Source: an uncultured Neomegalonema sp. (lineage in GTDB: Bacteria; Pseudomonadota; Alphaproteobacteria; Rhodobacterales; Rhodobacteraceae). From it: a DNA stretch of 41,502 nucleotides. Location of the stretch: assembly GCA_937928005.1 (NCBI GenBank), contig CALFVD010000023.1, positions 1-41,502 on the forward strand. Direction: 5' to 3'. Shown here piece after piece: positions 17,128-25,390 of this stretch (position 1 is its first letter; each line of letters starts with the position of its first letter). The translations under genes were made by a program, and so were the position numbers. The notes beneath the pieces were generated by a model. The model was given only the letters and a program-made list of their open reading frames with translations. It did not search any database and had not been told where the DNA came from.

Positions 17128-18603
17128 ATGAAAGACGCGCTGTTTCATCTTGACCCGCTCGACGGTGCCGGTTTGCAGGCGCAAGTGCGCGAAATGCTGG
17201 TCTCCGCGATCCTTTCGCGGCGATTACAACCCGGCGAGGCAGTGCCTTCTTCTCGCGCTATGGCAGATCAACTTTCGGTGTCGCGCAATACCATTACACT
17301 GGCTTATCAGGCGTTGGTTGCAGATGGATATCTGGAGAGCCGCAATCGCAGTGGTTATTATGTCGGCATCGAAGCCCCCGTTTCAGACCCCTCGCCTCGC
17401 TTTGCCGCCAATGGTGGTGCGGCGAACGCCTCCGCACAGCACGCGCATTGGTCAGGCCGCTTTCGGCGTCTTTATTCTGATCTGGACCGGGTCGCGAAAC
17501 CGCTGAATTGGCGCGAGTATAGTTATCCATTCGTCTATGGGCAGGCCGATCCCACATTATTCAACCATTCCGATTGGCGCGATTGCGCAAGGCAGGCGCT
17601 TGGCCTACGCAACTTTGAAGCGATGGCGGGCGATAAGGGCGAGGCTGATGACCCCCTATTGATCGACTATATCCGCGCGCGGACGCTTCCCCGACGCGGT
17701 GTTTTGGCGACGACCGAGCAGATACTCGTGACCCTTGGTGCCCAGAACGCTCTCTATCTGCTGTCTGAACTATTCTGTACCGACGGTGCGCGCGTTGCCA
17801 TCGAAGACCCTTGCTACCCCGATCTGCGCAACACGCTTCAACGCCTAGGTGCCAATATCGTACTCATTCCGGTGGATGAGCATGGCATGGTCGTGGATGA
17901 TCGCCTTAAGGATGTCGATGTCGTCTTCGTCACACCCAGTCACCACGCCCCAACCACAGCCACGATGCCGCTGGAACGTCGCCGCGCGCTGCTTGCTGCT
18001 GCCGATTTACACGATTTCATCATTATTGAAGATGACTATGATTTTGAGTTGGGCTTCCTGCAAAAACCCGCCCCTGCACTCAAGTCACTCGACCGCTCTG
18101 ATCGAGTTATCTATGTTGGAAGTTTCTCAAAATCCCTGTTTCCGGGACTACGCTTGGGCTACGTGGCCGCGCCAGAAGCGGTAATTGCAGAAGTCCGCGC
18201 TTTACGTTTTCTCATGCTACGTCATCCGCCCGGATACGCACAGCGCACAGCCGCTTACTTTCTAGCCCTCGGCCACCATGACGCCCTCATCAAACGACTG
18301 CGCAATGCTTTGACTCAACGCCGTAGCGCAATGGAGGAAGCTCTTGATAATGCTGGCCTTAGCGACGCTCGCGCTCCTAAATTTGGAGGTGCTAGCTTCT
18401 GGATCGAAACCCCCATCGGCATTGACACGACCGAGCTTGCTGCCCGCCTTGCCAACCGTAGCGTGTTGATCGAGCCCGGCGCGCCATTCTTTGCTCACCG
18501 CGAGGTTTCGCATCACATGCGCCTCGGTTATTCCTCTATACCTAGCGAGAAGATAGCAGCAGGTATTGAGATCATTCGTGAGGAAATTAACCGCTTCACT
18601 TGA
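17128..18603 (+). CDS. MocR/PdxR-type transcription regulator (GntR HTH + aminotransferase domain)
   Basis: 491 residues from ATG 17128 (GGGAGAG lies just upstream; the frame is open to 17086). Residues about 10-75 form a GntR winged helix (PSSRAMADQLSVSRNTITLA, then YQALVADGYL). After a linker, residues 130-490 are a fold-type I aminotransferase domain with PLP Lys in GSFSKSLFPGLRLGY and EDDYDFELG. Such proteins bind PLP plus an amino-acid ligand and regulate divergent aminotransferase genes (GabR, TauR, PdxR). The neighbour is an omega-aminotransferase, so an omega-amino acid such as beta-alanine, GABA or taurine is a plausible effector (inference). Confidence 0.92.
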   Translation: MKDALFHLDPLDGAGLQAQVREMLVSAILSRRLQPGEAVPSSRAMADQLSVSRNTITLAYQALVADGYLESRNRSGYYVGIEAPVSDPSPRFAANGGAANASAQHAHWSGRFRRLYSDLDRVAKPLNWREYSYPFVYGQADPTLFNHSDWRDCARQALGLRNFEAMAGDKGEADDPLLIDYIRARTLPRRGVLATTEQILVTLGAQNALYLLSELFCTDGARVAIEDPCYPDLRNTLQRLGANIVLIPVDEHGMVVDDRLKDVDVVFVTPSHHAPTTATMPLERRRALLAAADLHDFIIIEDDYDFELGFLQKPAPALKSLDRSDRVIYVGSFSKSLFPGLRLGYVAAPEAVIAEVRALRFLMLRHPPGYAQRTAAYFLALGHHDALIKRLRNALTQRRSAMEEALDNAGLSDARAPKFGGASFWIETPIGIDTTELAARLANRSVLIEPGAPFFAHREVSHHMRLGYSSIPSEKIAAGIEIIREEINRFT

Positions 18604-18679
18604 GGTTATCCACGATTTCGCCTTACTCTGCCCCAAGATGATCCACAAGATAGACAATCACCTTTAAGGGAGCACCGAA

Positions 18680-19324
18680 ATGCATCTATTTTCAACCGGT
18701 CGTAGCGGCAAACTTGCCCTTCTCGGCGGTGTTAGCCTGATCGCAATACAGGGGCTATCAGCCTGCTCTAAACAGGCTGAAACAACACCCATAGCGCAGA
18801 ACTTCCAGCCCCCAGTAACAGTACCGGTCGCCCCGGTAGATGGGCATGGCAATACCGTAGCGCAGCCTTATCAACCACCCACAAACTCTGGCATCGTCAC
18901 AACACTCGCAGTCGGTGAGGAAGATGGTTCGGGGCCATTTCCGGTAGAGCCGGATGGTGGCATTGGCGATGGTGCGGGGCCACCCCCCTTTGCGACGACA
19001 CTCGCCATTGGCGAAGAAGATGGGCAGTCGTACACTCCCGCGCCCGGCACACCGACCACTCTCGCGCTTGGCGAAGAAGACGGCTCTGCATTCCCCAAAG
19101 ACCCCGATGACGTGACGACACTGGCCATTGGTGAAGAAGACAATGCATATATCCCCTATAATCCAGGAACCGTAACTACATTAGCGATCGGCGAGGAGGA
19201 CGGCTCTGGCCCTATCCCCGTCGAACCAGATGGCGGTATTGGTGATGGTGCAGGGCCACCTACATTCGCCACGACACTTGCCCTCGGAGAAGAAGACGGC
19301 AGCAGTTATGGCAGTGCATTCTGA
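18680..19324 (+). CDS. lipoprotein with six TTLAxGEED repeats (graspetide-like core repeats)
   Basis: 214 residues, not assigned to a family. A lipobox L-S-A-C29 ends a hydrophobic signal (residues 11-28), so the product is probably a lipid-anchored envelope protein. After a Pro-rich linker there are six copies of TTLA[VIL]GEED at residues 74-82, 106-114, 126-134, 146-154, 166-174 and 198-206. The pattern T-T-x4-E-E equals the core motif of plesiocin-type graspetides, in which an ATP-grasp ligase links Thr hydroxyls to acidic side chains. Copies 1-2 and 5-6 share a longer unit (EPDGGIGDGAGPP) with many synonymous base changes, indicating selection on the peptide. No ATP-grasp gene lies in the window. 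GGGAG precedes ATG 18680. The SCO operon is convergent. Confidence 0.85.
   Translation: MHLFSTGRSGKLALLGGVSLIAIQGLSACSKQAETTPIAQNFQPPVTVPVAPVDGHGNTVAQPYQPPTNSGIVTTLAVGEEDGSGPFPVEPDGGIGDGAGPPPFATTLAIGEEDGQSYTPAPGTPTTLALGEEDGSAFPKDPDDVTTLAIGEEDNAYIPYNPGTVTTLAIGEEDGSGPIPVEPDGGIGDGAGPPTFATTLALGEEDGSSYGSAF
18899..19297 (+). repeat. six coding repeats TTLAxGEED
   Basis: Six 9-codon copies spaced 32, 20, 20, 20 and 32 residues apart. Codons differ between copies (for example ACGACACTCGCC and ACTACATTAGCG for Thr-Thr-Leu-Ala) although the peptide is nearly invariant, so the array is old and under protein-level constraint rather than a recent DNA slip. Confidence 0.9.
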
Positions 19325-19327
19325 GCT

Positions 19328-19879
19328 TTATTGATCATCTTTCAGGTACGATTCCGCAATCTCCGCCATCCGCTCGGCACCAAGAACGGGTGGTAGAAGC
19401 GTCAGCACCTCGCCCTGCGCATCCAGCAGATACACGAAACTGCCATGCGCGTAGAGTGGTCCCTCGATATCCTCGCCGATCAATTCACTCTCGACTCGAA
19501 ACGCCTTACGCGCTGCCGCGAGATTGTCTTCGCTTCCAGTCAAGGCAACAAGGCGAGGATGAATCGACGGAGCCGCCTTTATCAGCGATTCGGGCGTATC
19601 GCGCGCTGGATCAACAGTAACCAAAACCGGCTGAACCTTGATCCCCTGCTCTGCCAAAAGATCAACGGTTTCCGCCATGCGTGGTAAGGCAACGGTGCAG
19701 ATTGATTGACATTGTGCATAGCCGAAGAACAGCAGCGCCGGTTCCTCGAAACTATCTTCGGTTCGCGTTTCACCCCGTTGATCTATCAACGAAAACGAAC
19801 CACCTACATCAAAGGGGAGAGGTGCCTGTGCCGCGACCGGAGTCGCAACACAGGCGATCAGAGAGAGTAGAACTCTCAT
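19328..19879 (-). CDS. SCO1/SenC/PrrC family copper chaperone
   Basis: 183 residues. Sec signal (residues 1-18, ending VAAQ), then a thioredoxin-like fold with the SCO copper site C57-Q-S-I-C61 after LLFFGYAQ, and the third ligand H145 in LYAHGSFVYLLD. TVDPARDTPESL is also family-typical. SCO proteins deliver copper to the CuA site of cytochrome oxidase or act as periplasmic thiol reductases. It is the last gene of a three-gene operon; its ATG overlaps the preceding stop by one base (TAATG). Classical SCO has P after the first Cys (CPDIC or CPxxC); here it is CQSIC. Confidence 0.9.
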   Translation of the reverse strand: MRVLLSLIACVATPVAAQAPLPFDVGGSFSLIDQRGETRTEDSFEEPALLFFGYAQCQSICTVALPRMAETVDLLAEQGIKVQPVLVTVDPARDTPESLIKAAPSIHPRLVALTGSEDNLAAARKAFRVESELIGEDIEGPLYAHGSFVYLLDAQGEVLTLLPPVLGAERMAEIAESYLKDDQ

Positions 19880-20454
19880 TAATACCAGTCCTTTATGAAA
19901 ACTTTGTCTTCATCCAGCCCAAGACCAAGATATCCATCTTTTTCGATCTCTCGCACAATACGCGGATCGCGGCGGAACCACGGCCCCTTGCCCTTTGCAC
20001 CGGGATTGGCCTTTTGCCAATCTTTCGTCCAACGATTGGCCTTTGCCCACTCGCCACCAATTTCGCGAATACGCTGCACTTGGAATAGCTTGGCCGCGCC
20101 AGCCGAGATTTCATCTCCACCTGTCAGAAGACCATCCACCTCGACCTGCTTACCGCAATAAAGTTGCAAATCCGTCGCAGCGCCCGTAAAGACAGGCTGA
20201 CCATTTTTTGTTGGAAAAACCAGCGCATCATCTGCATCGCGCAATAGGCCAAGCTGGCGTGTCCCGCCGCCGCAATCGGGTGGGCAATCCCCTGCCAACT
20301 CGCATAATACGTCGACAACCTTCGCCTTGAAGAGCGCCTTTTCCTGCGCTTTCAGGTTCCAACTCCTCGCTTGCGACCCTTCCGCAAATTTCCCTTCTTC
20401 CGCCATTACAGGGAAAGCCACGAGAGCCGCAATCATTGCAATATGCTTGAGCAT
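19879..20454 (-). CDS. exported Cys-containing protein of the SCO operon, unknown function
   Basis: 191 residues, family not recognised. Signal peptide at residues 1-18 (ending PVMA). The mature part opens FAEGSQARSWNLKAQEKALF, followed by C51-x5-C57-x3-C61 and a fourth Cys at C100 in LQLYCGKQVEVDG, which resembles an OB-like beta barrel (KAKVVDVLCELA, KQVEVDGLLTGGD). The C-terminal third is Trp- and Lys-rich with GLGLDEDKVF at its end. The C57-PPD-C61 motif has the same CxxxC spacing as the SCO copper site. It overlaps both neighbours by one base, so the three genes are probably translated together. Confidence 0.82.
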   Translation of the reverse strand: MLKHIAMIAALVAFPVMAEEGKFAEGSQARSWNLKAQEKALFKAKVVDVLCELAGDCPPDCGGGTRQLGLLRDADDALVFPTKNGQPVFTGAATDLQLYCGKQVEVDGLLTGGDEISAGAAKLFQVQRIREIGGEWAKANRWTKDWQKANPGAKGKGPWFRRDPRIVREIEKDGYLGLGLDEDKVFIKDWY

Positions 20455-20930
20455 CAGCCTTCCTCCAGAACTTTATCAACCACCGCATCGGGAATCGTAT
20501 TGCCCGGTACGACACCGAAATCTTCATGCGTGCGGTTTGGAATACCGTCATTCGATGTGATTTTCGAGACAACGAGATAGGTCAGGCCATCCCGCTCATA
20601 GGTCATGCCTTCAGCCTCGACTGTATCATTGGTCATCGTCAGGAATGTTTCGCCGCCGTTCGATGCGTCATCATCCGGTAGTTTGAGGACCATGTAGACC
20701 TTGCCATCCTCGTCCAACAAACCGATGGGGATACCCCCCGCCGCGCACCACATAGCGCAGGTATGATGCGCCGTTCCGACCACCGATTCTGGCCCACCCA
20801 TAACGCCGGAGAAATAGCACCATGTATCAATCAACTCGCCTTTCACCGTCATACGTTTGCCCTCAGCAGCATTCGCAGAAACGGCCATGAGCGCCGATAA
20901 TATGACAGATCCAAATATCGTCTTTCGCAT
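20454..20930 (-). CDS. exported protein with HHTCxxxC motif, first gene of the SCO operon
   Basis: 158 residues from ATG 20930, which has a perfect AGGAGG 5 bases upstream; the longer frame to 20981 has no ribosome site. Signal peptide at residues 1-22 (ending ANAA). C38 lies in IDTWCYFSGVMGG and is followed by H55-H56-T-C58-A-M-W-C62, then AAGGIPIGLLDEDGKVYM. The Cys and His cluster looks like a metal or heme/copper site; I know similar proteins as hypothetical neighbours of SCO genes but no function. It overlaps the next gene's start by one base. Its role in metal handling is inference from motif and context. Confidence 0.83.
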   Translation of the reverse strand: MRKTIFGSVILSALMAVSANAAEGKRMTVKGELIDTWCYFSGVMGGPESVVGTAHHTCAMWCAAGGIPIGLLDEDGKVYMVLKLPDDDASNGGETFLTMTNDTVEAEGMTYERDGLTYLVVSKITSNDGIPNRTHEDFGVVPGNTIPDAVVDKVLEEG

Positions 20931-21037
20931 CGCATCCTCCTGAATTTCTAAGACACATGTGATGCGGAGACAGAATGTCACATCACATTTTGTCCATCAT
21001 GGTTGAGCGCCGCATCACATCGGCCTACCCCCCGCAT

Positions 21038-22213
21038 ATGGACAATCATTTCGATGTAATCGTGATCGGGGCCGGGGCCGCAGGGATGATGTGCGCCGCC
21101 GTAGCGGGCGCGCGCGGTCGGCGCGTGCTGCTGCTTGACCATGCGGACAGGCCGGGCAAGAAAATCCTGATTTCTGGCGGGGGGCGCTGTAATTTCACCA
21201 ATCTGGATTGCCAACCAGAAAACTTCCTCAGCGATAACCGCCATTTCGCCAAATCCGCGCTGGCGCGCTACACGCAGCATGATTTTATCGAAATGGTCGA
21301 GCACCATGGTATTGCGTGGCATGAGAAGACGCTGGGCCAGCTCTTCTGCGATGGCTCTGCCCGAGAAATCGTCGCGATGCTGCTAGCGGAATGCGAAGTT
21401 GGAAGCGTCGATTTGCGGCTATCGCATCGCGTGACTGATATCTCGAAGGCCGATGCCTTTCGCATAGTCACGGACAAAGGTATCGTCATGGGCGATGCAT
21501 TGGTGCTGGCGAGCGGCAGTCTTTCGATCCCAAAAATGGGTGCGACAGGGTTTGCCCATGATATTGCACGTAAATTTGGTCTTGCCCTTACCGATATCCG
21601 ACCCGCCCTTGTTCCGCTAACTTTCAGCGATGAGGCGCTGGTGATGATGCAACCCCTCAGCGGTGTGTCGCTCGATTGCGAGGTGCTCTGCGGCAAAGTT
21701 CGGTTTCGCGAAGCCATGTTGCTGACCCATCGTGGGCTATCTGGCCCCGCGATCCTGCAAATCTCGTCCTACTGGCGCGAAGGCGAAACGATCACAGTCG
21801 ATCTTGTCCCCGATGGTGATGCCGCCGCGCATCTGATCGAAGCCAAACGCAACCGCCCCAAATCCGAAGGGAAATCCGCTCTGACGGATATCTTGCCCGG
21901 ACGCCTCGCCGCCGCCTTTGCCACTGATCTACCTTCCGGTCGCCTCGCCGATATGCCTGACAAGGCGCTGAAATCACTGGGCGAAAAGCTTGATGGCTGG
22001 CGACTCAATCCCTCCGGCACCGAAGGCTACGCCAAAGCCGAGGTCACGCTAGGTGGTATCGATACGAAAGGCTTGGACGCGAAGACGATGCAGGCCAAAT
22101 CCGTTCCCGGTCTTTATGCTATCGGTGAAGCCGTAGACGTGACCGGCTGGTTAGGTGGCTATAATTTCCAATGGGCATGGTCCAGCGGATGGGCCGCCGG
22201 ACAGGCCGTATGA
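21038..22213 (+). CDS. NAD(P)/FAD-dependent oxidoreductase, HI0933/YhiN (BaiN-like) family
   Basis: 391 residues from ATG 21038 (frame open to 20975, which would overlap the divergent operon). The FAD-binding motif VIVIGAGAAGMMCAAVAG starts near residue 6, followed by the family's PGKKILISGGGRCNFTN. The middle holds the HI0933 insert, and the C terminus shows the second flavin motif GLYAIGEAVDVTGWLGGYN. Substrate unknown; distant members reduce C=C bonds of bile acids. Divergent from the SCO operon; the YaiI-type gene follows 7 bases after the stop, so the two share an operon. Confidence 0.9.
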   Translation: MDNHFDVIVIGAGAAGMMCAAVAGARGRRVLLLDHADRPGKKILISGGGRCNFTNLDCQPENFLSDNRHFAKSALARYTQHDFIEMVEHHGIAWHEKTLGQLFCDGSAREIVAMLLAECEVGSVDLRLSHRVTDISKADAFRIVTDKGIVMGDALVLASGSLSIPKMGATGFAHDIARKFGLALTDIRPALVPLTFSDEALVMMQPLSGVSLDCEVLCGKVRFREAMLLTHRGLSGPAILQISSYWREGETITVDLVPDGDAAAHLIEAKRNRPKSEGKSALTDILPGRLAAAFATDLPSGRLADMPDKALKSLGEKLDGWRLNPSGTEGYAKAEVTLGGIDTKGLDAKTMQAKSVPGLYAIGEAVDVTGWLGGYNFQWAWSSGWAAGQAV

Positions 22214-22220
22214 GGACGCC

Positions 22221-22679
22221 ATGACCAAACTCTATATCGACGCCGATGCCTGCCCCGTGAAGGAGGAAGCCTTGCGCGTAGCCGACCGACACAACGTCGA
22301 AGTGTTCGTCGTCTCGAATGGCGGTATCCGGCCCAATCCACATCCGCTGGTACAGACCATCGTGGTGGATGACGGGCCGGATGTGGCCGATATGTGGATT
22401 GCCGACCGTATCGTGCCGGGCGATATCTGCGTGACTGGCGACATTCCGCTTGCCGCACGCTGCATCGAGAACGGGGGCCGCGCGATACGCCATAATGGTG
22501 ATCCTTTCACCACTGACAATATTGGTGGCCAGCTTGCTACCCGCGATTTGATGGCGGATATGCGCGCCGCCAATCCACTGACGGCGGGCGGTGGCGGGAA
22601 GCCGTTCTCGAAAGCCGACCGTTCACGCTTTCTGGATCGGCTAGAGACGATGATGCGAGCCGCGAAGGCAGACGGCTAA
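22221..22679 (+). CDS. YaiI/YqxD family protein (DUF188, PIN-like)
   Basis: 152 residues, family-typical. MTKLYIDADACPVKEE at the start has the acidic DADACP motif of this NYN/PIN-like group, with D in VVDDGPDVADMWI and TGDIPLA as further acidic sites suggesting a metal-dependent nuclease. No function has been established to my knowledge. ATG 22221 has GAGG 6 bases upstream. It ends in a 4-base convergent overlap with dgt. Confidence 0.92.
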   Translation: MTKLYIDADACPVKEEALRVADRHNVEVFVVSNGGIRPNPHPLVQTIVVDDGPDVADMWIADRIVPGDICVTGDIPLAARCIENGGRAIRHNGDPFTTDNIGGQLATRDLMADMRAANPLTAGGGGKPFSKADRSRFLDRLETMMRAAKADG

Positions 22680-23860
22680 GCCGTAGCGTAAGGGTCGGTC
22701 AACCGCCGGTGTTCATCTAGCGCGTAGCGGTCGGTCATCCCGGCGATGTAATCCGCCACCAAGCGCGCTTTTCCACGCTCATCCAACCCCTCAGCCTGCC
22801 GCGCCCAATCCTCCGGCAGCAGGTTTGGTGAACCAAGCAGCAATGGGAACATCTCCGCGATAACCGCCTGTGCCTTTACCGTCATACGATTGACCCTAAA
22901 ATGCCGGTACATACGCTTGAACAGAAAAGTGCGGATGCCGTCGATTCCCTCCACGATCTCTGGCGAGAAAGCCACCAGCGGCTTACCATGGTGGCGTACG
23001 GCTTCGGCGCTGTCGGGTGCAGCGGCCTTTATCAATGCGGTCGTTGTGGTCAGCATATCCTCGACCATCACCGCGAACAGCCGCCGCAGCGCCTCATGCT
23101 TACGCCGCCGTTTCTCGATCCCCGGATGCAGGCGGTCCACTTCCGCCACAAGTGGTCCAACCAGCGGCAACTCGCGCACCTCGTCTATCGTGAAAAACCC
23201 GGCCTGCAGCCCGTCATCCAGATCGTGGACATTATAGGCGATATCATCGGCCAACGCTGCAAGCTGCGCCTCTATGCTCGCCTGCGTTTGCAATTCCAGA
23301 TCATAAGTCTCGTCTACAGCCCGAATTGCAAAAGGCAGGTCCGCTACGCTCTGCCCTTCGCGCACCAGCGGCCCATTATGCTTGACCAGCCCTTCCAAGG
23401 TCTCCCATGTCAAATTTAGCCCATCGAACCGCGCATAGCGTCGCTCCAGCCGGGTAACGACCCGCAATGCCTGCGCATTATGGTCGAAGCCGTCATAGCC
23501 GACCATCGCCGCATTTAGCGCATCCTCGCCTGCATGGCCGAAGGGTGTGTGCCCCAAATCATGCGCCAGCGCGACGGCCTCGGCCAAATCTTCGTTCAGT
23601 CGTAACGTCCGTGCCGCCGACCGCGCAATCTGTGCCACTTCTAGCGAATGTGTCAGGCGCGTGCGGTAATAATCACCCTCATGGGCCACAAAAACCTGCG
23701 TCTTGTGCATCAGTTTGCGAAATGCCGCTGAATGCAGGATGCGGTCACGGTCGCGTTGATGCGGCGAGCGGTGGACATTCTCGTCCTCGGGAAGCAATCG
23801 CCCCCGGCTTTGCTGAGGCAGCACGGCCCAAGGCATCAGTCGTTCTGTCTCGATCATCAC
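22676..23860 (-). CDS. dgt: deoxyguanosinetriphosphate triphosphohydrolase-like protein
   Basis: 394 residues, the length of the Dgt-like subgroup. HD-domain metal ligands: H in RTRLTHSLEVAQIARS, the H-D pair in AHDLGHTPFGHAGEDAL, and the late Asp in LADDIAYNVHDLDDG. It strips triphosphate from dGTP or other dNTPs in the cytosol, adjusting pools and limiting phage DNA. MIET/MMIET starts at 23857 or 23860 are equally possible. It is divergent from erpA with 68 bases between the starts. Confidence 0.93.
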   Translation of the reverse strand: MMIETERLMPWAVLPQQSRGRLLPEDENVHRSPHQRDRDRILHSAAFRKLMHKTQVFVAHEGDYYRTRLTHSLEVAQIARSAARTLRLNEDLAEAVALAHDLGHTPFGHAGEDALNAAMVGYDGFDHNAQALRVVTRLERRYARFDGLNLTWETLEGLVKHNGPLVREGQSVADLPFAIRAVDETYDLELQTQASIEAQLAALADDIAYNVHDLDDGLQAGFFTIDEVRELPLVGPLVAEVDRLHPGIEKRRRKHEALRRLFAVMVEDMLTTTTALIKAAAPDSAEAVRHHGKPLVAFSPEIVEGIDGIRTFLFKRMYRHFRVNRMTVKAQAVIAEMFPLLLGSPNLLPEDWARQAEGLDERGKARLVADYIAGMTDRYALDEHRRLTDPYATA

Positions 23861-23928
23861 GATCCTTGCACTTGACCCGTCATTTCCTAGATACTGAATT
23901 CATAACGCATTTCGACCGGGAGCGGAAC

Positions 23929-24276
23929 ATGGACGGCGCAGCGATGATCTCTGGTGGAATCGGCGTCTCAGACGCGGCCTTCGACCAATTGGGAACGATT
24001 CTCGATTCCGCCGGTTCGGGCAAGTTTTTGCGCGTTGCTGTGTTGGGGGGCGGTTGTTCCGGCTTTCAATACACCTTCGATTTGGATGAAACCATCGCCG
24101 AAGATGATATCGTTATCGCGCGCGATGGCGTACGTGTTGCCGTTGATGCCGTGTCGCAACCTTTCCTTGACGGCGCAGTCATCGATTTCAAAAACGAACT
24201 GATCGGCGCACACTTCGCGGTTAACAACCCCAACGCGACAAGCTCATGTGGCTGCGGAACCAGTTTTTCGATTTGA
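23929..24276 (+). CDS. erpA: iron-sulfur cluster insertion protein (HesB/IscA/ErpA type)
   Basis: 115 residues. The three cluster-binding Cys are present: GGGCSGFQY (near residue 43) and SSCGCGTSF at the C terminus. ISGGIGVSDAAFDQL and FDLDETI are family-typical. A-type carriers pass Fe-S clusters to targets such as IspG, itself encoded 5 kb away in this window. The frame is open far upstream (to 23467) but that overlaps dgt antisense; ATG 23929 with GGGAGCGGAAC before it is the natural start, and ATG 23944 is an alternative. Confidence 0.9.
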   Translation: MDGAAMISGGIGVSDAAFDQLGTILDSAGSGKFLRVAVLGGGCSGFQYTFDLDETIAEDDIVIARDGVRVAVDAVSQPFLDGAVIDFKNELIGAHFAVNNPNATSSCGCGTSFSI

Positions 24277-24320
24277 TTTATCCGTAGGCTGGTAATAACG
24301 ATGTACATATGTCATCAAAC

Positions 24321-24341
24321 AAGCCGCTTATCAGCGGCTTT
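24321..24341 (+). terminator. hairpin after erpA
   Basis: AAGCCGCT (24321-24328) and AGCGGCTT (24333-24340) form an 8-bp perfect stem with a 4-base loop, 44 bases after the erpA stop. Only three T follow, so a modest intrinsic terminator. Confidence 0.6.
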
Positions 24342-24368
24342 ATGCAAACCTGCCATGAGTTTTAAATT

Positions 24369-24911
24369 ATGCTATCATTTACTCGACTCGCTCTTACGTT
24401 GAGTTTTTCGATTTTTTTGTCCACTACGGCCTTCGCTGATAACCAACCTGAGCACCCTATAGATAGCGTCTATGGAGGCATCGCACTCCATAACATCGCT
24501 GGTAATGAGGAAAGCGGGATCGATGGCACCTTAGAACTTCGGTTCAGTCCTGTTTTCGGACGAGGCTGGGACGTGGAAATCCTCCCCACCCTTGGCGCAC
24601 ATGTCAGTTTCAACGGCGAAACGAACAGTGCCTATCTTGGTGCAACGGCGCGCTACATGCTGACCCAATCTATTTTTGTCGAGGGATTTCTGGGTTTTAC
24701 CCTGCATGACGCCGATACACCCATCGAAAATGATGGTGCTAATCTTGGATGCAGCCTCCTGTTTCGTGAGGGCTTAGGCATCGGCTACCGTCATGGCCAA
24801 CATGCTTTGTCGCTTTATGGGTCGCATATCTCGCATGGCGGCATCATTTGCAGCGATGACAATAATGACGGATTGACCACTTTAGGCATCCGCTACGGCT
24901 ATCATTTCTAA
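24369..24911 (+). CDS. PagL-like lipid A 3-O-deacylase (acyloxyacyl hydrolase family)
   Basis: 180 residues: signal peptide (1-23, ending AFA) then alternating beta strands with aromatic ends, closing with IRYGYHF, a typical outer-membrane barrel end. The H153-I-S155-H motif matches the HxS catalytic motif of PagL. In PagL a Glu stands 14 residues after the His; here that position is D167, and the Asn after Ser is His. If active, it would remove the 3-linked acyl chain of lipid A. An inactive relative or a generic small barrel is the alternative. Single gene. Confidence 0.65.
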   Translation: MLSFTRLALTLSFSIFLSTTAFADNQPEHPIDSVYGGIALHNIAGNEESGIDGTLELRFSPVFGRGWDVEILPTLGAHVSFNGETNSAYLGATARYMLTQSIFVEGFLGFTLHDADTPIENDGANLGCSLLFREGLGIGYRHGQHALSLYGSHISHGGIICSDDNNDGLTTLGIRYGYHF

Positions 24912-25030
24912 GAAAGTGTGCCTGTCAGCAACGTCACAGAATCATTTGGAGACAGTCTATTGCATTTTTTCAATGATATGCGCTTACTCTAGGTCGTGCA
25001 TAAAAACTCGCGACTAAAGGGATTACCAGC

Positions 25031-25378
25031 ATGGGCAAGCGCGACGATCTAATCGAAAAATACGCCGACGACCTCAAGAAGAAATGTAAAATGGACCCCG
25101 ATATGGACCTGCTAAAACAGGTAACTATCGCCTGTGGTCCATCGATCTATAATCGTGATTCCTCTACCGTGTCAGGTGGCGATCCAAAAGAGTTGGCCAC
25201 AGTTCGCAATAATTTTGTGATGAAAAAGCTCGGTGTGAAAGACGAGGATAAGGCGATGGCGGGCGTCAATGCCGCAATCGAAACCTACGGCAAATCAAAC
25301 CGTACGAAACATCGCGCCGTCATCTACTACCTGCTCACCAAGCATTTCAAAAAAGAGAGCGTTTTTAAGAAGAAATAA
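25031..25378 (+). CDS. DUF2853 family protein
   Basis: 115 residues, Lys-rich and helical. MGKRDDLIEKYADDLKKKCK and VNAAIETYGKSNRTKHRAVI are characteristic of DUF2853, a family of small cytosolic proteins of unknown role. AAAGGG stands upstream of ATG 25031. Single gene, convergent with trhO (12 bases between stops). Confidence 0.88.
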   Translation: MGKRDDLIEKYADDLKKKCKMDPDMDLLKQVTIACGPSIYNRDSSTVSGGDPKELATVRNNFVMKKLGVKDEDKAMAGVNAAIETYGKSNRTKHRAVIYYLLTKHFKKESVFKKK

Positions 25379-25390
25379 CGCCCCTCATCG

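Noticed and set aside
23467-23928. Rightward extension of erpA by 154 codons
   Set aside because: It lies antisense to dgt and is not IscA-like; the family start is at 23929.
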